From CAMCXE01 sp046347475 (GTDB lineage Bacteria; Pseudomonadota; Gammaproteobacteria; Pseudomonadales; Cellvibrionaceae), in NCBI GenBank assembly GCA_046347475.1, contig JAXMGD010000001.1, forward strand, positions 682,001 to 746,000: a stretch of 64,000 nt of DNA. Reading direction: 5' to 3'. The position numbers were made by a program, and so were the translations under genes. Shown one piece after another: positions 17,832 to 26,076 of this stretch. The notes beneath the pieces are model-generated. The model was not told where the DNA came from. It worked only from the letters and a program-made list of their open reading frames with translations, and did not search any database. Numbering within the stretch: the stretch's first letter is position 1; the number at the start of each line of letters is the position of its first letter.

Positions 17832-20435
17832 ATGCCTAAGTTTTTGCGTTTAGCCCTGGTGGCTGCGCTGTTGTCAGCCTGTTCTGGGGAGCCAAGCGGT
17901 AGTTCCAGCTCCTCCTCAGGTTCTTCAAGTTCTTCCAGCACCAGCTCTTCGGGTAAAAGCAGTTCAAGTAGCTCAACCAGCTCAAGCAGTTCATCGGGTA
18001 AATCAAGTTCCAGCAGCAGCTCTTCGGGCAAAAGCAGTTCATCCAGCTCAAGCAGTTCTTCAAGTTCCAGCAGTTCTTCAGGCTCAAGCCTTGGGGATAG
18101 TGCGCGGGGGCTGAGCTTGTACAACGCCCAATGCAAAAATTGCCATACCGGTGGCAGTGCCGTAGGTGTGATGCGTTATGCCAATTTAAATCAGTTGGTA
18201 GCGGTCATCGACAGCACTATGCCCAAAGGCAATCCCGCTGCCTGCACCGGCCAGTGCGCTCAGGATATTGGCGCTTATTTATGGACCTTGCGCACCACCA
18301 GTTCCAGCTCGTCATCCTCATCCAGCTCCTCCAGCAGTTCGAGCAGTTCCTCCAGTGGCATTTCGGTTGCGGGCCAGGTGTGTGGGGACCGCATTATTTA
18401 CGGTGCGCGCCAACTTAAATTACTGACCCGCGACGAATATCAAAAATCCGTGCAGGATTTATTCGGTGTTACTGAAGACCTGCGTGGTGATATTCCCGCT
18501 GACGCCAAGGTGCATGGCTTTTTTAATAATATGCAATCCTCAGTGACCGAAACCCACGCCGACGCTTATTTATTTGTGGCGGAAAAAGTCGCGAATTTTG
18601 CAGCGAGCCAAAACTTTAAAGGCCTACCCAGTTGTGCAGGCTTAAGCGAAGCGGCGTGCGGTGCTATGTTTGCTGATGAATTTGCTCCCAAAGTCTTTCG
18701 CCGCCCGCTGACAGCCATTGAGCGCGCGGCTGTGGTAAAGGTATTTGATAGCAAATATTCCGGCGGCGATATAAAAGTTGCGCAGTCGTTGGGTATTCAA
18801 ACCCTTTTAACTGCACCAGGTTTTTTATATCGCTCGGAATTAGGCGAGCCTGTTATGCGCCACGCCGCGGATGGCAATCAATATGTACCCGGCACCCCGA
18901 TTGAAACGGCCGCTGCGATTGATTTTCCCGGCAAGGTGTACGGCGAGGCGCAAGCCGATGGCAGTTGGATGATCCGTATGCGCGATGGCCAAACGCCCTA
19001 TATAGAAAAACACATGAAATTTTACCCCGCAGGCACGCTCATTCAGGTAACTCTGCGCGGCCAAGCCGCAGGTGATGTTGCGCCAAAATTAGAAGTGCGC
19101 ACCGGCGGCACCACACAAATTATTGAAGATATTAATTTCAGCGAATACCGCACCTTAAAATATTATGTCACCAAGCTGGATAACACCCAGGCCCTGCGTT
19201 TTGAATTGCGCAATGGCGGTGCCGTTGCCGGTTTGGATCGCGTGGTGTATATCAAATCCGTCTCCGTATCGCCTGCGCAATTAATGCCCGGCGCTGCAGA
19301 TAAAGACGCCTACAAATTAACGCCCTATGAATTAGCCAGTTTTATTAGCTACACCTATACCGGCAGCACACCGGATGACACCTTGTTAGCGGCCGCTAAA
19401 GCGGGCCAGCTGGAAACCGACGCACAAATTAGTGCGCAGATTTCCCGGTTATTAGCGACACCGCGTGCCGAGCAGCAAATGGGTGATTTTGTGGCCCAGT
19501 GGCTGCGCACGGATGAAGTATTAACCGTCACCAAAGACCCGGCCAAATACCCCGAATTAACGGCGCCCATTCGTGCGGCCATGGCTCAAGAAGTACGCCG
19601 TTTATTTACTCAAGTGGTATTGGGCAATGGCGAAAAGTACACGCATTTTTTCGATGCGGATTTCACCTATGCCAATGCGGATTTAGCCAAATTTTATGGC
19701 CTCAGCGGTGCCAGCAGTAGCGCGTTGGTAAAAGTGCCTGCGGGTGTTGAGCGCGGCGGTATTTTAACGACCGGGGCATTTTTAGCGGTCAATGGCGACC
19801 CGGATGAATCCTCACCCATCCGCCGCGCGGTGCGTATTCGCGAGCGTTTACTCTGCCAGGATATTGATCCGCCACCACCGGGTATTAGTGTTTCCCGTGA
19901 GGCCGCAGAAAAAGCCTTAAAAGAGCGTTGGGAAACCGGCCAGATGACTAACCGCGAGCGCTATGCCGCGTTAACCTCCGCGCCTTATTGCCAAACCTGC
20001 CATGAAAAACGCATTAATCCGCTGGGTTTTGGTTTAGAGGATTACGACACGATTGGCCGCCATCGCACCAGTGATTTAAATCATTTAGCCATTGATGCAA
20101 ATGGAATCTGGTATGGCATAAGCAAACTCGATGGCGGAGATATGCAAACCTTTAATGGCGCACGGGATTTAGGCCGCAAACTCGCCGCAAGCGACAGTGT
20201 GCAAACCTGTTTAGTGGCCAATAGTTTTCGTTTTGCCATGGGCACGGGCCATCAAATTATTGATGAGGTTAATGCTTTGGCGGGCACCTTAAGTGCGCAG
20301 GAATTAACGGATTACAGCTGTGCCGTGAATGATTTGGCCCGCAACATGATGGCTGGCGGCGCTAATGCCAAAGCCATGTTGCAGTCACTGGGCAGTTTAA
20401 AGCTGGTTCGTTACCGCAAAGAACAAAACCGCTAA
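17832..20435 (+). CDS. Poly-Ser haem lipoprotein of the DUF1587/1595/1592/1588/1585 class with a CBM60/36-like insert
   Basis: The 867-residue protein has a lipoprotein signal (LLSACSGE) and a serine linker at about 22-88. A small cytochrome c domain follows with haem motif CKNCH (C101, C104, H105), then a second serine linker at about 157-175. The remainder matches the domain set often called planctomycete-cytochrome-type. A second CxxCH (C720, C723, H724) lies in the phrase YCQTCHEKRINPLGFGLEDYD. Residues about 345-485 interrupt this set with a beta-rich stretch (PKLEVRTGG, LRFELRNGG) resembling calcium-dependent xylan-binding modules of the CBM36/CBM60 type. A diheme protein tethered outside the outer membrane and able to bind sugar would suit electron delivery. 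That role is inferred. The DUF1552 gene follows 35 bases later, a pairing known from planctomycetes and myxobacteria. Confidence 0.8.
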   Translation: MPKFLRLALVAALLSACSGEPSGSSSSSSGSSSSSSTSSSGKSSSSSSTSSSSSSGKSSSSSSSSGKSSSSSSSSSSSSSSSSGSSLGDSARGLSLYNAQCKNCHTGGSAVGVMRYANLNQLVAVIDSTMPKGNPAACTGQCAQDIGAYLWTLRTTSSSSSSSSSSSSSSSSSSSGISVAGQVCGDRIIYGARQLKLLTRDEYQKSVQDLFGVTEDLRGDIPADAKVHGFFNNMQSSVTETHADAYLFVAEKVANFAASQNFKGLPSCAGLSEAACGAMFADEFAPKVFRRPLTAIERAAVVKVFDSKYSGGDIKVAQSLGIQTLLTAPGFLYRSELGEPVMRHAADGNQYVPGTPIETAAAIDFPGKVYGEAQADGSWMIRMRDGQTPYIEKHMKFYPAGTLIQVTLRGQAAGDVAPKLEVRTGGTTQIIEDINFSEYRTLKYYVTKLDNTQALRFELRNGGAVAGLDRVVYIKSVSVSPAQLMPGAADKDAYKLTPYELASFISYTYTGSTPDDTLLAAAKAGQLETDAQISAQISRLLATPRAEQQMGDFVAQWLRTDEVLTVTKDPAKYPELTAPIRAAMAQEVRRLFTQVVLGNGEKYTHFFDADFTYANADLAKFYGLSGASSSALVKVPAGVERGGILTTGAFLAVNGDPDESSPIRRAVRIRERLLCQDIDPPPPGISVSREAAEKALKERWETGQMTNRERYAALTSAPYCQTCHEKRINPLGFGLEDYDTIGRHRTSDLNHLAIDANGIWYGISKLDGGDMQTFNGARDLGRKLAASDSVQTCLVANSFRFAMGTGHQIIDEVNALAGTLSAQELTDYSCAVNDLARNMMAGGANAKAMLQSLGSLKLVRYRKEQNR

Positions 20436-20470
20436 GCGGTTTGTATCGATTACATGTAAGGTTTGTATTT

Positions 20471-21748
20471 ATGACGCACACTAAATTTCTTTGGGGCAGC
20501 CGCCGCCGTTTTTTAAAAAACCTCGGCGCCATGAGCCTGATGCCCGCGGCCATTAATTCATCTTTAGCTGCCTCCGGGCTTTTATGGGCGCGCGGTGCTT
20601 TGGCCGAAGGCGCAGCGCCTAAACGCTTATTAACCATTCATGTTACCAATGGAGCAGTGCCGGGCACCTGGCACGCCCTGGGTGAAGGCACAAACTACAC
20701 CTTGCCGGAGGCCAGCAGCCCATTTAACCCCTATAAAAACAAATGTATCTTTTTTCAAAATATTACTGGCGCCGGTGGCCACGGCCCTTTTTACCAGTGT
20801 ATGGCGGGGGAAAAACGCGATTCAATTGATGTATATTTGGGTAAAAAAATTGGCAGTAGCACGCCGTTTTCGTCCATTCAACTGGGCGTTAATAGCAGCG
20901 GCGGTTTGTCGCGTTTAAATGGTAATGATATTCCGTTTGAAACCAGCCCGTTAAAAGCCTTTGGCCGTTTATTTCCCGCCAGCGCAGGCAGCGGCGATTT
21001 ACGCACACTGCAAAAAAAGGCCGTGATAGGTGCCAACGGCACCATGATTAATGAATTGGCCAGTAAATTAGGCAGCGCACAAAAAACACGTATGGACGAG
21101 CATTTATCCAGTTTAGAAAAACTCAGCCAGCGCATAGACCAAGCGGCCATTGCGGGCCAAGGCCAAAGTGCGGCGTGTAAAGCACCTGTGTGGGACGGCA
21201 GCTTTCGCGATGAGGCGGAGCTCAACAGCAAAATTACCCTGCGTGCCGATTTACAAGCCGATTTAATTAGCCTGGCCTTTAAATGTGATACCACGCGTAT
21301 TGCCACCTTAATGTACAGCGATTCCGGCGCAACCTACCTTGCACCTGAAGTGGAAACCGGTGATTTACATGGCGCTATTCACGGTTATAAAGGTATTGAG
21401 CGTTTTACCGCGTACCGCAAATATTTCAGCCAGCGCATAGTGTATTTAATGGATCAATTGGCGAAAACACCCGATATGGATGGCCGCACCTTGCTGGACA
21501 ACACATTAATTTATATCACCAGCGATATGGGTGATGGCGGTTCCCACACCAATGCCAATACGCCCGTGGTTTTGGCGGGCGGTGCGGGCGGCGCATTAGT
21601 TTCCGGCCGCTCTATTGTGTACGGCAGTGAAACGCGGTTAGAGCGCATGCTGGATACTATTTGTTTAGCGATGGGGGCGGATATTACGGCTGCGGATTAC
21701 CCGGCATACGGCGGCGCAGCGGGGCCTTTAACGGGGTTGTTGGTGTAA
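20471..21748 (+). CDS. DUF1552 family protein, Tat-exported
   Basis: The 425-residue protein begins with a twin-arginine signal (SRRRFLK at residues 10-16, then a weakly hydrophobic stretch ending near AEGAAPKR). It should therefore be exported folded. The rest follows the DUF1552 pattern, related to the sulfatase/alkaline-phosphatase-like DUF1501 group. Examples are RLLTIHVTNGAVPGTWH, TRIATLMYSDSG and TLIYITSDMGDGGSHTNAN. The biochemical activity of this family is not established. I chose the ATG at 20471, with AAGG about nine bases upstream, over the TTG at 20441. It lies 35 bases downstream of the haem lipoprotein gene in the same direction, so the two are very probably co-transcribed and work together. 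Confidence 0.82.
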   Translation: MTHTKFLWGSRRRFLKNLGAMSLMPAAINSSLAASGLLWARGALAEGAAPKRLLTIHVTNGAVPGTWHALGEGTNYTLPEASSPFNPYKNKCIFFQNITGAGGHGPFYQCMAGEKRDSIDVYLGKKIGSSTPFSSIQLGVNSSGGLSRLNGNDIPFETSPLKAFGRLFPASAGSGDLRTLQKKAVIGANGTMINELASKLGSAQKTRMDEHLSSLEKLSQRIDQAAIAGQGQSAACKAPVWDGSFRDEAELNSKITLRADLQADLISLAFKCDTTRIATLMYSDSGATYLAPEVETGDLHGAIHGYKGIERFTAYRKYFSQRIVYLMDQLAKTPDMDGRTLLDNTLIYITSDMGDGGSHTNANTPVVLAGGAGGALVSGRSIVYGSETRLERMLDTICLAMGADITAADYPAYGGAAGPLTGLLV

Positions 21749-21769
21749 TTGTTTGGGTGGACTTATTAG

Positions 21770-21790
21770 GACCTTCGGGTCCTTTTTTTA
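21770..21790 (+). terminator. Intrinsic terminator after the DUF1552 gene
   Basis: AGGACC pairs with GGTCCT around a TTCG tetraloop (core AGGACCTTCGGGTCCT) and is followed by seven T. It leads directly into the hexanucleotide repeat. Confidence 0.88.
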
Positions 21791-21851
21791 TTTTTATTTT
21801 TATTTTTATTTTTATTTTTATTTTTATTTTTATTTTTATTTTTATTTTTTA
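21785..21851. repeat. TTTTTA hexanucleotide microsatellite, about ten units
   Basis: Adenines occur at exactly six-base spacing from 21790 to 21844, giving ten perfect or near-perfect TTTTTA units. The tract lies in the convergent gap between the DUF1552 gene and the Ada-like gene. It extends the U-run of the terminator just before it, so it probably does not switch a gene on or off. Confidence 0.95.
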
Positions 21852-21963
21852 TTTTCAAAGGCGATCATGTCGATTTAATCGAGTTTGTAATGGACGAGTT
21901 CCCGCTTGGGTCATTTCGTGAAGTGATAGCTCAGAATTAAAAAACTAAAGCCTAAGCCTTTTT

Positions 21964-22797
21964 TTAACTCGACTCCAACCGCTCCCACACCTGAATCGCC
22001 TGTTTTCTCACTAAACCCCAGCGATACCCGCCTAAAGCGCCGCTCTGCTGAATTACTCGGTGGCAGGGAATAATAACGGCAATCGGGTTGGCGCCCACCG
22101 CTGTGCCCACGGCCCGCGCTGCGCTGGGTTTACCCAAGTGCGCAGCTAAATCACCATAGGAAATAGCGCGGCCAAGGGGAATGCGCAGCAGTGCCCGCCA
22201 CACGGCTAATTGAAAATTGGTGCCCTGCACATGCAGGTTTATCGGCCCAGGGTTAGGTTTTTTAAGCTCGAATATGTGCTGGGCAAAATCCTTAGCAGCA
22301 GCGGCGGAATTTATTAGCTGTGCGGCGGGCCATTGTTGGTGCAAATTAGTAATTTCAGCCGCCGGGTTGGCATCTTCAATAAATACGGCACGGCAAATAC
22401 CGCGTGGGGTTTGCGCTACAAAGAGTGGCCCAAATAAGGTATCGGCTACACCGTAACGAATAATCAGTGCGCTATTTTTGGCTTTAAATTCACCGGGCGT
22501 AATACCTTCTATTTGCACAAAATGATCGTGTAAGCGTGCTGGGCTGCTTAAGCCCAAATGTGCAGCGGTATCTAAAATAGAATAATTTTGGCTCAGCAGA
22601 TGTTTGCCCAGCTCCAGGGTTAATACCTGCAAAAACCGCTTAGGCGTGGTACCTGCCCAGCGGGTAAATAACCGCTGAAAATGGTAAGGGCTTAAATGCA
22701 CCTGGCGGGCAATATCGGCAAGCTCCGGCTGGGCGTTAATATTGGCTTGAATATAGGCAATAGCGCTGGCGATGCGTGCGTAGTCGGATGAGCTCAT
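21964..22797 (-). CDS. Bifunctional AraC-type regulator / O6-methylguanine-DNA methyltransferase (Ada-like)
   Basis: The protein should repair O6-alkylguanine by moving the alkyl group to its own cysteine, and may regulate the response. The 277 residues contain an AraC-type helix-turn-helix at about 10-105 (IARQVHLSPYHFQRLFTRWAG). A methyltransferase domain follows at about 110-275 with the active-site cysteine C245 in IIPCHRVI. The N-terminal zinc domain of E. coli Ada, which senses phosphotriester damage, is absent. How its regulatory half would be activated is therefore unclear. It is transcribed alone, convergent with the DUF1552 gene. Confidence 0.92.
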   Translation of the reverse strand: MSSSDYARIASAIAYIQANINAQPELADIARQVHLSPYHFQRLFTRWAGTTPKRFLQVLTLELGKHLLSQNYSILDTAAHLGLSSPARLHDHFVQIEGITPGEFKAKNSALIIRYGVADTLFGPLFVAQTPRGICRAVFIEDANPAAEITNLHQQWPAAQLINSAAAAKDFAQHIFELKKPNPGPINLHVQGTNFQLAVWRALLRIPLGRAISYGDLAAHLGKPSAARAVGTAVGANPIAVIIPCHRVIQQSGALGGYRWGLVRKQAIQVWERLESS

Positions 22798-22883
22798 AAA
22801 TAATTGCCGTTAATCAGCGCAGGTTTTACTGCAAAAGTGTGCCCGAAGCAAATGCTGTCTGCCACCCGAATCTTGCGGTTTTG

Positions 22884-23000
22884 CTACTTGGCTAAGCCCA
22901 ATAAATACACAGTATCTCAGACGCGCTGTGAATACATCCCTATAGGCTTGTTAAAAAGGTGTTTCTTTTTTAGGGGCTGCAATACTGTGTGTTCATTACG
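22884..23000 (+). repeat. Family B palindromic element, copy 3 (diverged)
   Basis: The outer inverted arms (AATAAATACACAGTAT and ATACTGTGTGTTCATT) and the centre GCTGTGAATACATCC are kept. The inner hairpin has drifted to TTAAAAAGG...CTTTTTTAGG. It ends about 20 bases before the family A element. Confidence 0.75.
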
Positions 23001-23032
23001 TCTGTCCCGCAATATTTGTGCCCCCCCCATTG

Positions 23033-23320
23033 CAATGTCATTAAATTAAGGATTTTGCCCCAATTTTTTAGGACATTTTCCCTTCGGCCAGAAACCCCAT
23101 CCCGGCCTCCCGTACATAAACCACTTCCTTGTGGTTTACCCTGCGGGCAGCTTTGCTGTGCAAATTGCTCCTGCAATTTGTGGAAAGGGGGAGGAGCAGA
23201 ACACCTTAAAACTTGGGCATTTTGCTCCCTCCCCTTATCAAGGGGAGGGCTGGGGTGGGGTTTTTGGAGGCATGGAATTCACTCGAAATACCTGGCGAAA
23301 CCCTTAACTTAATGACATTG
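23033..23320. mobile_element. Family A MITE-like element, copy 1 (288 bp)
   Basis: The left end reads CAATGTCATTAAATTAAGG and the right end is its inverted copy (CCTTAACTTAATGACATTG). It is flanked on both sides by the same ten bases, CCCCCCATTG (23023-23032 and 23321-23330), which look like a target-site duplication. There is no transposase inside, so it would depend on one elsewhere. The interior contains a CCCTCCCC-type palindrome. Confidence 0.85.
23225..23265. repeat. REP-like palindrome (CCCTCCCC type) inside the family A element
   Basis: CCCTCCCCTT pairs with AAGGGGAGGG and is followed by CTGGGGTGGGGTTT. The same unit occurs around the pqq genes at 30581, 30752, 30873 and 32053. Confidence 0.85.
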
Positions 23321-23333
23321 CCCCCCATTGCGG

Positions 23334-24260
23334 CTAAGCGTTTAGCTGCGCCACGTAAAGCTCACCCGGCAGTTGGGCATTATCCGGGTCGCTCACCAAC
23401 CACAGCTTGAGGGTCGAGGCTTCTTCATCTACAGCTATACCCTCTAATTTCACTGGTTTATCTGCCCGCGTGATACTGATTAATTGGTAGGTGTTACTGA
23501 TTAATCCAATAGCCGAACCCAAACAAGCGCCATCACGGTAGGCATCTTCGTTATTTTCCGCTGCCGCTGTAAATAGTAAGCGGCCATCGCTAAGGGCGGT
23601 GGCATCGGTAAAACATAGGGGCACTGCGTCTAATTCGCCCAGGTCAAAATGGTGGATATTGTAATTCAGGCGGGGTTTTTTCTCGCCTAGAGCAGCGGCT
23701 AAAAAGTCCTTCCAGTTAAATTTTATAATGGCATTGCGATTATTTTTATTGCCGCGCTGAAACAGCACAATATGTTTGCCCTGAATAATCGCCCCTTCAA
23801 TATTGGTTTTTCCCGGCTCATCTTTTAGTGCATCGTAAATCGGGTCTAAATCCAACAGCTGTGTTTCCCCAAGCTCAGGCGTTTGTGTATCCGTAACGGC
23901 GGATAAAAACGGCACCAATACGCCTTGCTCGCGCTGTTTTTTCGAGCCCGAGCCGAGAATTAATAAACCGCCCTCAGGGGATTTTTTACTGGCGGGCACC
24001 AGCGTAATCGCTTCAAAATCGTGTTTATGCTTTTTGCGCGCTTCGCTATCCAGCGGCAAATCCCCGAGCATAATTCTGTGGGCGATACCGGCTGAATTAT
24101 CCGAGCTATCAAACACCACCAGATGTTTTTCATCATCGGCCACAACAAACAGCCACTTGCCTATTTTTACTAAACCGCTGGCGGCACTTAGGTGGTTGTG
24201 AGGGTTGTGGCCCAAAGGCTTTTGTAGGCCTAGGTTTTTAATCTGAGTGAGTTTAAGCAT
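23334..24260 (-). CDS. DUF6929-like beta-propeller protein of unknown function
   Basis: The 308-residue protein shows repeated short strands typical of a six-bladed propeller. Examples are WLFVVADDEKHLVVFD, GLLILGSGS, GKHIVLFQRGN, DGRLLFTAAAE and LKLWLVSDPD. HDFEAITLVP and NIEGAIIQG resemble the acidic phrases of phytase-like or SdiA-regulated propellers. The DUF6929 label is my best guess and no activity can be assigned. I chose the ATG at 24260 because CAGGGG lies about six bases upstream; the in-frame ATG at 24308 has no ribosome-binding site. There is no export signal from that start, so the protein should be cytoplasmic. Neighbours give no functional clue. Confidence 0.6.
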   Translation of the reverse strand: MLKLTQIKNLGLQKPLGHNPHNHLSAASGLVKIGKWLFVVADDEKHLVVFDSSDNSAGIAHRIMLGDLPLDSEARKKHKHDFEAITLVPASKKSPEGGLLILGSGSKKQREQGVLVPFLSAVTDTQTPELGETQLLDLDPIYDALKDEPGKTNIEGAIIQGKHIVLFQRGNKNNRNAIIKFNWKDFLAAALGEKKPRLNYNIHHFDLGELDAVPLCFTDATALSDGRLLFTAAAENNEDAYRDGACLGSAIGLISNTYQLISITRADKPVKLEGIAVDEEASTLKLWLVSDPDNAQLPGELYVAQLNA

Positions 24261-24371
24261 AACGGCCCCTGCAATAGGTGAGTTAAACGTGTTGCTAGGG
24301 GTAATCATAAACTAATTCAGCTGAGCCTGTTTGATGCGCAAGAGTATTGCGCACCAAGCGCGAGGTTAGAG

Positions 24372-25094
24372 TTAACGATGGGCAAAATCCATTCCCATGC
24401 TCAGGCCATTTTCTAGCTGGCCTATGGTGGCGTTAATTTCCTGCTGCAGGGTTTCATTTTTGGCATTTAACGCGAGGGAGCGCAATTGCGGGATTAAGCT
24501 GGTATCGCGGCTATTTTTGACAATGTTTAAAGCCGCCAAACTCAAGTTGGTGTTGTCTTTATTTAATACGCTAAGGGCGGTATTGAGTGCGCCGAAATGC
24601 TGTTGGCCGTTTAAACGCTCAAGGGCCGCTATTTTGACGGCTTCAGCCTCATTGGAGGCAATAATGTTTTGCAAAAAAATGAAATCCTCCCCTTGGGGGG
24701 CTAGCTGTTCTATGGTGGCAATTTCTTGTGCCTGGTCGTCAAAGCTAAATGTTTCTTTGCTAAACGCTTGGTCGGCCACTAAATCTTCGCTCGCGCGCAT
24801 AGGTAGGTTTGCCTCTAATTCTTGCGGCCTTGGGGCTGTTACTGGCGCTGGATTTTTTGCTGCAATGGACGCGGTTTTTTCACTTGGGTTAGTAATTTTT
24901 GCAGGCGCTGTTTTGGTTGCCTGCTGTGTTTTTATAGTGGTGGTTGTGGCAATTTCCTGGGATGCCCTTTCTTTATTTATAATATCCTGGGCGTGCGCCG
25001 TTGTTGATCGCTTTGTTTCGCTGGCGTAATACCAGGCTATATTGTTCAAGAGCACCAATAGGCAAATGCCCAATAGTTTTGTGTTGGCTCCCAT
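24372..25094 (-). CDS. Membrane-anchored protein with HEAT-like helical domain, unknown function
   Basis: The 240-residue protein has one N-terminal membrane segment (about residues 5-24, LLGICLLVLLNNIAWYYA). A Thr/Ala/Pro/Lys-rich, probably disordered linker follows at about 45-110. A C-terminal helical region of about 110 residues contains HEAT-like pairs (AVKIAALERLNGQ, LSLAALNIVKNSRD, LIPQLRSLALNA). It should face the periplasm as a tethered interaction domain. I chose the ATG at 25094, with AAAGGT upstream, over the GTG at 25142. I do not recognise the family. Confidence 0.6.
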   Translation of the reverse strand: MGANTKLLGICLLVLLNNIAWYYASETKRSTTAHAQDIINKERASQEIATTTTIKTQQATKTAPAKITNPSEKTASIAAKNPAPVTAPRPQELEANLPMRASEDLVADQAFSKETFSFDDQAQEIATIEQLAPQGEDFIFLQNIIASNEAEAVKIAALERLNGQQHFGALNTALSVLNKDNTNLSLAALNIVKNSRDTSLIPQLRSLALNAKNETLQQEINATIGQLENGLSMGMDFAHR

Positions 25095-25155
25095 AGTTTT
25101 ACCTTTTAATATTCGCTCGGCTGCAGGTTTAATAATTGGCACCTAAATGAGTGGA

Positions 25156-25191
25156 ATAAAACTGGGCCGAGGATAATCGGCCCAGTTTTAT
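25156..25191. terminator. Bidirectional intrinsic terminator
   Basis: AAAACTGGGCCGA pairs with TCGGCCCAGTTTT around GGATAA. It ends the 155-residue secreted-protein gene on the minus strand, whose stop is about ten bases away. Confidence 0.9.
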
Positions 25192-25198
25192 GTGGCTG

Positions 25199-25666
25199 TT
25201 ATAGGCGTTGCATCCAGGCTCTAAAGCGATAATCGGCCCGCGCTGGGTCAACAAAATCCGTATCCACAATTAAATCCAGCCAATTAATACCGCCGGACCA
25301 CACCTGGCCCCACACGGTGCGTTTGGCAAAGCCGTGGTCGTAATAAAAGCGCAGCCAATTACCTGAAGTATAAACACCATCCACTTTGCCCCAATAACAA
25401 TCGCTGGTGTGGCATTTGCCCCACAGCTCTGAGGTGTACACCAGTTTCACCGCTGAGGTGGTACTGCAAATATTGCCGTTGCACACAGTGGTGGACGCAT
25501 CCCGGCACTCCTCTTTAAAAATAGCCTTGGTAATACCGGAGGTATTGGCATCCGGGTTAACCCAAGTACCCACCTCTTTAACCTGGCCCACAAGGCACAG
25601 GCCCGCAAAGGAAGATAGGCTAATTCCCGATAAAATAATTAAAGTAAATAAGCGAATGAATAACAT
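25199..25666 (-). CDS. Small secreted cysteine-rich protein, unknown function
   Basis: The 155-residue product has a signal peptide (cleavage expected near SSFAG) and a mature part of about 133 residues. It contains seven cysteines, two of them in each of ECRDASTTVC and KCHTSDC, so disulfides are likely. The C-terminal half is rich in Trp and aromatic residues (WGKVDGVYTSGNWLRFYY, VWSGGINWLDL). I do not recognise the family. It is followed by a strong terminator and is probably monocistronic. Confidence 0.65.
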   Translation of the reverse strand: MLFIRLFTLIILSGISLSSFAGLCLVGQVKEVGTWVNPDANTSGITKAIFKEECRDASTTVCNGNICSTTSAVKLVYTSELWGKCHTSDCYWGKVDGVYTSGNWLRFYYDHGFAKRTVWGQVWSGGINWLDLIVDTDFVDPARADYRFRAWMQRL

Positions 25667-26076
25667 AGACGTGCTCCTAATATTAGTTGAGGAAATCTCA
25701 GCCTAAAACCGCTGCCAGAGGAGCTGCCATGCTAGGCAGTGGGGGAGGGGGCATCTGTTAATTAATGGCGCGGGGAGCGTGAATTAACGGCATTTTCCGG
25801 TTTGAGCATTGAAGAGGCCAATGACTCTGTGCCAAACGGTTGCTAATCGAGTGAATATAACGAAGTGTCCGAAGCCAGTATGGGGGCACCGAATTTCACG
25901 AATTTATCGGCCGACTCAAAGATATGAGGAGTTGCGCCGCACTTAGTCCCACCCGTTATCTATAGAGCGTTAAAAGACTTATAGACCGGTAACTCACCCA
26001 AATGATAGTTGATCGAAGTACAAAAATTAGGGGCAATCCTTTGCTCCCTGTATTTTTCAATATCAAATAGCTACAA
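25667..26076. other. Intergenic region with no recognised feature
   Basis: These 410 bases lie between the M6 peptidase gene and the small secreted-protein gene, both on the minus strand. They probably contain the promoter of the latter. I see no gene, terminator or repeat. Confidence 0.4.

Larger units (their letters stand above)
22798..23333. other. Intergenic region filled with mobile-type repeats
   Basis: It holds family B copy 3 (22884-23000) and the family A element (23033-23320), which itself carries a REP-type palindrome at 23225-23265. I see no gene. Confidence 0.7.

Noticed and set aside
21785..21851. Phase-variable coding repeat
   Set aside because: The TTTTTA tract lies after the stop codon and terminator of the DUF1552 gene and after the end of the convergent Ada-like gene, so it cannot shift a reading frame.
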